Shown here: positions 59,305 to 64,000 of the stretch, piece after piece | Layout: the number at the start of each line of letters is the position of its first letter | How positions within the stretch are numbered: the first letter of the stretch is position 1 | NCBI GenBank assembly: GCA_032433765.1 | Contig: JAVIAB010000008.1 | Location: 45,512,606-45,576,605, forward strand | Direction of reading: 5' to 3' | From: Megaustenia siamemsis | Lineage: Eukaryota; Mollusca; Gastropoda; Stylommatophora; Ariophantidae | Length of the DNA stretch: 64,000 nucleotides | The notes under the pieces: generated by a model | What the model saw: the letters and a program-made list of their open reading frames with translations, nothing else | Database searches by the model: none | What the model was told of the DNA's origin: nothing | Position numbers and translations under genes: made by a program

Positions 59305-59345
59305 GGGCAAAGATCAAAGGAATTCGCCGCTTTAAGAAAACCGTT
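59305..59345. other. conserved block near the transposon 3' end
   Basis: AATTCGCCGCTTTAAGAAAA lies here and, identical or nearly so, in copies 1 (3,952-3,972) and 2 (50,690-50,710); copy 3 has AATATCGCCGCTTTAAGAAA on its minus strand. The surrounding 3' UTRs are otherwise diverged. Confidence 0.7.
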
Positions 59346-59484
59346 ATAGCTAGACATCGAGTAACACATATGTTCTCGTGACATGGACATTTTAACACCG
59401 TATGCCAAAAATCATGTGAAATCATCAAGAACTTTTTGAATTATAAATCATAACATCTCGGCAAACGATTCTGAACGGACTATA

Positions 59485-59851
59485 GTCTCATCGCTTCATT
59501 GCAAGCCTCAACTCACCAACCGTTTCAGTTACTAGTCTCATCGCTTCATTGCTAGCCTCAACTCACCAACCGTTTCAGTTACTAGTCTCATCGCTTCATT
59601 GCTAGCCTCAATTCACCTACCGTTTCAGTTACTAGTCTCATCGCTTAATTGCTAGCCTCAACTCACCTACCGTTTCAGTTACTAGTCTCATCGCTTCATT
59701 GCAAGCCTCAACTCACCAACCGTTTCAGTTACTAGTCTCATCGCTTCATTGCTAGCCTCAACTCACCAACCGTTTCAGTTACTAGTCTCATCGCTTCATT
59801 GCTAGCCTCAACTCACCAACCGTTTCAGTTACTAGTCTCATCGCTTCATTG
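59485..59851. repeat. 50-bp satellite array, segment 4 (end)
   Basis: Last seven or so units after transposon copy 4; the array ends at TCGCTTCATTGCCATG. Confidence 0.95.
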
Positions 59852-60204
59852 CCATGATCTAACGTTTTTGCCATGTTTTCCTATGTTATCTTTAGCACTA
59901 ATATAATTTCTCACTTCGATCAATAGACTCTGTTGTAAACAAGTTTTCTATCGTCTGCTTATATCTAACTGTTGATTCTAAAAGTGCAAGAATGTGTTCC
60001 ATATTTATATAATTAGGCAATTAACATTTGCCTTTTGTACACTGTCATCATTTGCATGAGACGATTGATAATTTAATATAATTTAACAACATATTTTCAA
60101 TTCATAATACAAAGGTGTTGATTTGTCTCTCTGGAAGGAAAACAAAGTTTATATTAAACATTATTATTGGACAAATTTCAATTCAATTTATTAATTTAAA
60201 ACTA
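59852..60204. other. intergenic, no gene seen
   Basis: AT-rich flank of the satellite, with no recognised feature. Confidence 0.4.
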
Positions 60205-60421
60205 TATTTCAATTAAATACTATTTTATAACTATTCAACTAAATAATAATTCAGTAATTTTCATTTCAACAATCAATTCAAAATGGCAATTAATTAATTC
60301 CTAAATATAATTAAATAAGTAAGTAATTTACACCTGATCCTTGGAAAATGAAAGTACACACGCGATGTTTATATTTCTTGAGCAGGAAGCAGGTTACACT
60401 CACGCGGTCGCGTGATTACAC

Positions 60422-60458
<37 letters not shown>

Positions 60459-60490
60459 GACACATTTTAAGTTCGACGATCTCACAATGT
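60205..60490. repeat. dispersed repeat R3, copy 2, with (CT)n
   Basis: Second copy of 42,258-42,525. A CT microsatellite at 60,424-60,457 replaces a short non-repetitive stretch of copy 1. Confidence 0.7.
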
Positions 60491-60819
60491 CGCAGTGTTC
60501 CCTAGTTGACCTGGATTTGTCTGTCATACGCTAATTGACGATATCAATCTTAATCAGTTTTAAACGTGCTCTGTTGTCTTGCAATATTTGAGAGCCTCAT
60601 AACATGATGTGCTGAAGTTACTTGAATTTTTTAGTTGTGAAATTGTTTGAATAAATTTGACTTGTCTCGATAACTTGAGCATGTTTTATCTGAGCTTCTA
60701 TGCTAACTTGAGCATGTTTTGTCTTGAGCTACTATGATAACTTTGCTATTTCCAGTTCTTGATAATTTGTTCGACTTGCATATTAAATACTAACTTGAAT
60801 ATATATAACTTGCTAATTC
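60491..60819. other. intergenic, short internal repeat
   Basis: AACTTGAGCATGTTTT occurs twice (near 60,674 and 60,704) with similar flanks; no gene seen. Confidence 0.4.
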
Positions 60820-60980
60820 CATGCACTGAACCTGACTTTTCTTGCTAATTGATTTACTTCGTAAGTTAGATTTCATATCAACTTTATGCTGTTAATATAA
60901 TACGTATTTCCTTGTTATACTTTGTAACGTTTAAATATTCTTGACAGCTGGATTCTTGGGGATTTTTTTTAAAGAAATGC
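60820..60980 (-). mobile_element. RTE-like 5' fragment
   Basis: Matches the putative 5' UTR at 43,375-43,530 (TGATTTACTTCGTAAGTTAG and TGCTGTTAATATAAT); only this non-coding part is kept. Confidence 0.6.
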
Positions 60981-61044
60981 TTCATCATATAGCTTGATTT
61001 ATTTCACATCCAAAATGTCTAAAGGAGTATTTTACTTATTCATT

Positions 61045-61980
61045 ATACTTCTATCTATTGACCTTTCGAGCCGTAGCCGGCCCATAGGGCGTAGACCAAG
61101 ATACACCTCCTATCTGAATTTTTGTTCTAGCAGTTTTCTTTTAAAGATATTTTATCAAATCTCGCCATCTGTCTATGTTCTGTACAAGCAGCTCTATCTC
61201 ATTGAGGGAGCCGAATCCTGCTGCTCTTGCCTCTCTTATCAATGTACTTCTCAGTGTCTCCCTGGGTCTTCCCTCTTTTTCTCTTACCTGTTGTTTCCCA
61301 TATGAGGGCTTGCTTTGCTATTCGGTTATTATCTCTTCTCATCACATGTCCAACATATGACCATTGTCTTTTCTTTATTACTGAAGATATTAGTGGTTGA
61401 TTGGCGATTTCTCTAATTTCCTCGTTTGTTTTGAATTCGTTCCATTCTATACCAAGTATTTTCCTTATACATTTATTTTCGAATGCGTTCAACTTTGTTT
61501 CTATATCTCTTGTTGTTTTCCAGCTTTCACATGCATACGTAAGGGTTGATAGTACATTTGATTTGAATAGCCTAAGTTTTGTGTTTGTGCTGATGAGTTT
61601 TGATTTCCACAACTTTTCAAGGCTTCTGAAAGACATTGCTGCTTTAGCTATTCTGATTCTAATTTCTTTGCTTGTATCCCCTTCTCGATCAATGTGACTT
61701 CTGAAAGACATTGCTGCTTTAGCTATTCTGATTCTAATTTCTTTGCTTGTATCCCCTTCTCGATCAATGTGACTTCCAAGAAGATAAAGTGATCGATATC
61801 TTCCACTGGTTTGTTTTCCATGTATATTTTGTAATCTGTTGGAATTAAGCTTTTCATGACTTTAGTCTTTTCATGATTGATCTCAAGCCCAATTTTGCTG
61901 GCTATTGATGATAGTTCATTTGTGTTTTCCTGCACCGGTTTTATCTGACTGCTGGGGAGGACTATGTCATGATCAAGAGT
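61045..61980 (-). pseudogene. RTE-like LINE 3' part with internal 75-bp duplication
   Basis: Minus-strand reading: SIASKIGLEINHEKTKVMKS (near 61,890) is the RT thumb region, and LWKSKLISTNTKLRLFKSNV (near 61,590), KILGIEWNEFKTNEEI (near 61,440), SYVGHVMRRDNNRIA (near 61,360) and GKRKRGK (near 61,280) follow. The 3' UTR contains the same CCTTTCGAGCCGTA end as the insertion at 48,526. A 75-bp in-frame tandem duplication covers 61,623-61,772. A one-base indel near 61,275 breaks the C-terminus relative to the 48.6-kb copy. Confidence 0.75.
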
Positions 61981-62014
61981 TCTTGATCAGTTAACTTGAA
62001 TATATATCATCATC

Positions 62015-62237
62015 ATCATCATCGTGTGCCTTCTTCGCAACGAAGGTTGGCTACCATGGATCGCCATTCTACTCTGTTTCTTGCTTTGATGATGCAGGCT
62101 GCCATAGATTGACCTGTCCATCTTTTGATGTTACTCGTCCATGTTAGTCTTGATCTGCCTCTGCCTCTTTTACTTTGTATTTTCCCTTCAAATATTACTT
62201 TAAGTAGGCTGTTGTGTCTTTTAACATGCCCCAAATA

Positions 62238-62240
<3 letters not shown>
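62015..62240 (-). mobile_element. RTE-like LINE 3' end (18-kb subfamily)
   Basis: The minus strand reads GHVKRHNSLLKVIFEGKIQS, GRGRSRLTWTSNIKRW, ARNRVEWRSMVANLR and a stop, then the ATCATCATC (plus strand) simple-repeat tail at 62,007-62,024. Open over 71 codons. It is the same 3' end as at 19,440-19,660. Confidence 0.78.
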
Positions 62241-62560
<320 letters not shown>

Positions 62561-62829
62561 TTGTGGGGAAAACAAAAATTCTTCAGCGTCCCCGCTAAGT
62601 TACTCGACCCACGATCTTGTAATTAGTTCATTCTTTTCACCTCCACCTGTTACAATATACATGTTGAAAAGAATTCCAGTTCTCTTCGCTCGTTTATAAC
62701 GTCTCTCTTACATAAAACCCCAGGCTCTTGTAGATGACCTTATCTCAAGCTCGCGGCATAAAAAATGATCTTGTTATAGATTACAGCAGACTGTTGATCT
62801 TGTAATATCTTTATCAGAATTTTGAGTTG

Positions 62830-62990
62830 ACCTAGATCATGCATCTGAATTATTACTGGGTTGGCACAGCGAACAATCAGCCGATGAAACAGTATATGAG
62901 TACTATGTCAGGTTGTCCAACCATTTCTATCAGTTGTGTCTATCTCATAACTCTGAACAACTAACTTTCACTACAAGTGATCTAATCTAA
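62830..62990 (+). other. possible gag-like remnant leading into the 84-bp array
   Basis: One frame reads ASELLLGWHSEQSADETVYE, then YYVRLSNHFYQLCLSHNSEQ before a stop. It resembles a Gag-type segment of an LTR retrotransposon only weakly. The first unit of the array begins within it. Confidence 0.3.
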
Positions 62991-64000
62991 TGTCAGTGTG
63001 TCCAACCATTTCTATCAGTTGTGTCTATCTCATAACTCTGAACTACTAACTTTCACTACAAGTGATCTAATCTAATGTCAGTGTGTCCAACCATTTCCAT
63101 CAGTTGTGTCTATCTCATAACTCTGAACTACTAACTCACTACTAGTGATCTAATCTAATGTCAGTGTGTCCAACCATTTCTATCAGTTGTGTCTATCTCA
63201 TAACTCTGAAAAACTAACTTTCACTACAAGTGATCTAATCTAATGTCAGTGTGTCCAACCATTTCTATCAGTTGTGTCTATCTCATAACTCTGAAAAACT
63301 GATTTTCACTACAAGTGATCTAATCTAATGTCAGTGTGTCCAACCATTTCTATCAGTTGTGTCTATCTCATAACTCTGAACTACTAACTTTCACTACAAG
63401 TGATCTAATCTAATGTCAGTGTGTCCAACCATTTCTATCAGTTGTGTCTATCTCATAACTCTGAACTACTAACTTTCACTACAAGTGATCTAATCTAATG
63501 TCAGTGTGTCCAACCATTTCTATCTGTTGTGTCTATCTCATAACTCTGAACAACAAACTCACTACTAGTGATCTAAACTAATGCCAGTGTGTCCAGCCAT
63601 TTCTATCAGTTGTGTCTATCTCATAACTCTGAACAACAAACTCTCACTACTAGTGATCTAAACTAATGCCAGTGTGTCCAGCCATTTCTATCAGTTGTGT
63701 CTATCTCATAACTCTGAACAACTAACTCTCACTACTAGTGATCTAAACTAGTGTCAGTGCGTCCAGCCATTTCTATCAGTTGTGTCTATCTCATAACTCT
63801 GAACAACAAACTCACTACTAGTGATCTAAACTAATGTCAGTGTGTCCAGCCATTTCTATCAGTTGTGTCTATCTCATAACTCTGAACAACAAACTCACTA
63901 CTAGTGATCTAAACTAATGCCAGTGTGTCCAGCCATTTCTATCAGTTGTGTCTATCTCATAACTCTGAACAACTAACTCTCACTACTAGTGATCTAAACT
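62905..64000. repeat. 83-85-bp tandem array, at least 13 units, continues past the window
   Basis: TCCAACCATTTCTATCAGTT starts units at 63,001, 63,086 and 63,169 and onwards. Two blocks differ: left units have AACCATTT and CTAATCTAATGT, right units have AGCCATTT and CTAAACTAATGC, so two sub-expansions are joined. Confidence 0.95.

Larger units (their letters stand above)
57096..59484 (+). mobile_element. IS630/mariner-type transposon, copy 4, apparently complete
   Basis: Left end TATAGTCCGTTCAGATTCGT and right end, inverted, TATAGTCCGTTCAGAATCGT. TA at 57,096-57,097 and 59,483-59,484. It carries one intact transposase and, near its 3' side, a LINE fragment. Its ends differ from those of copies 1-3 but follow the same plan, so it is a sister subfamily. 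Confidence 0.85.

Noticed and set aside
46615..59851. Centromere call for the 50-bp satellite
   Set aside because: Only about 5.4 kb of repeat, interrupted by transposons and with a clear end at 59,851; nothing shows centromeric function.

Overview
This is eukaryotic, AT-rich, non-genic animal DNA. I see no operons, no rRNA and no genuine tRNA gene. It contains APE-type non-LTR retrotransposons (RTE-like, Tx1/L1-like and RNase H-bearing I-like), tRNA-derived SINEs carrying a core seen in invertebrate SINEs, IS630/Tc1/mariner-type DNA transposons, one spliced F-box/LRR gene fragment and many minisatellites. The SINE core (CCCAGC...AAATGGGTACC) and the LINE mix fit a lophotrochozoan, perhaps a mollusc. 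That assignment is from memory and is only moderately secure.

Layout. 0-4.6 kb: SINEs, one with a clear 12-bp target duplication, a LINE relic, and a full IS630/mariner-like element whose 425-codon transposase is open. 4.6-10.3 kb: an imperfect segmental duplication around a RNase H LINE relic, then convergent Tx1-like fragments and a second RNase H relic. 10.3-18.3 kb: five unrelated minisatellites (49, 119, 43, 30/29 and 42 bp) and a third RNase H relic. 18.3-21.5 kb: an RTE-like 3' half followed by an RTE-like endonuclease half. 21.6-25.8 kb: one 4.2-kb array of about 19 bp. 25.9-31.7 kb: RTE 3' end, a 22-bp array, an FBXL7-like terminal exon, then a tandem segmental duplication holding an upstream exon of that gene and a SINE with an RTE-derived tail. 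34-42.3 kb: the most complete Tx1-like LINE, with an ORF1 tail of 27-residue repeats, a 60-bp array, a broken endonuclease, a 621-codon open RT/C-terminal region and a poly(A)-like end. 42.3-46.4 kb: minus-strand RTE, Tx1 and RNase H LINE relics. 46.6-59.9 kb: one 50-bp satellite array (roughly 5.4 kb of repeat) split by IS630/mariner-like insertions. 60-64 kb: LINE fragments, microsatellites and an 83-85-bp array running off the window.

The most interesting part is 46.6-59.9 kb. At least three transposon insertions sit at the same TA of the same ACTAGT in the 50-bp unit. Two copies share one nonsense codon, which suggests mobilisation in trans. One diverged copy keeps a fully open 427-codon transposase. 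The transposases have about 83 residues between the second D and the E of the catalytic triad, far from the usual 34-39. The only host-gene evidence is the FBXL7-like exons at 26.7-28.2 kb, and even these carry a frameshift.
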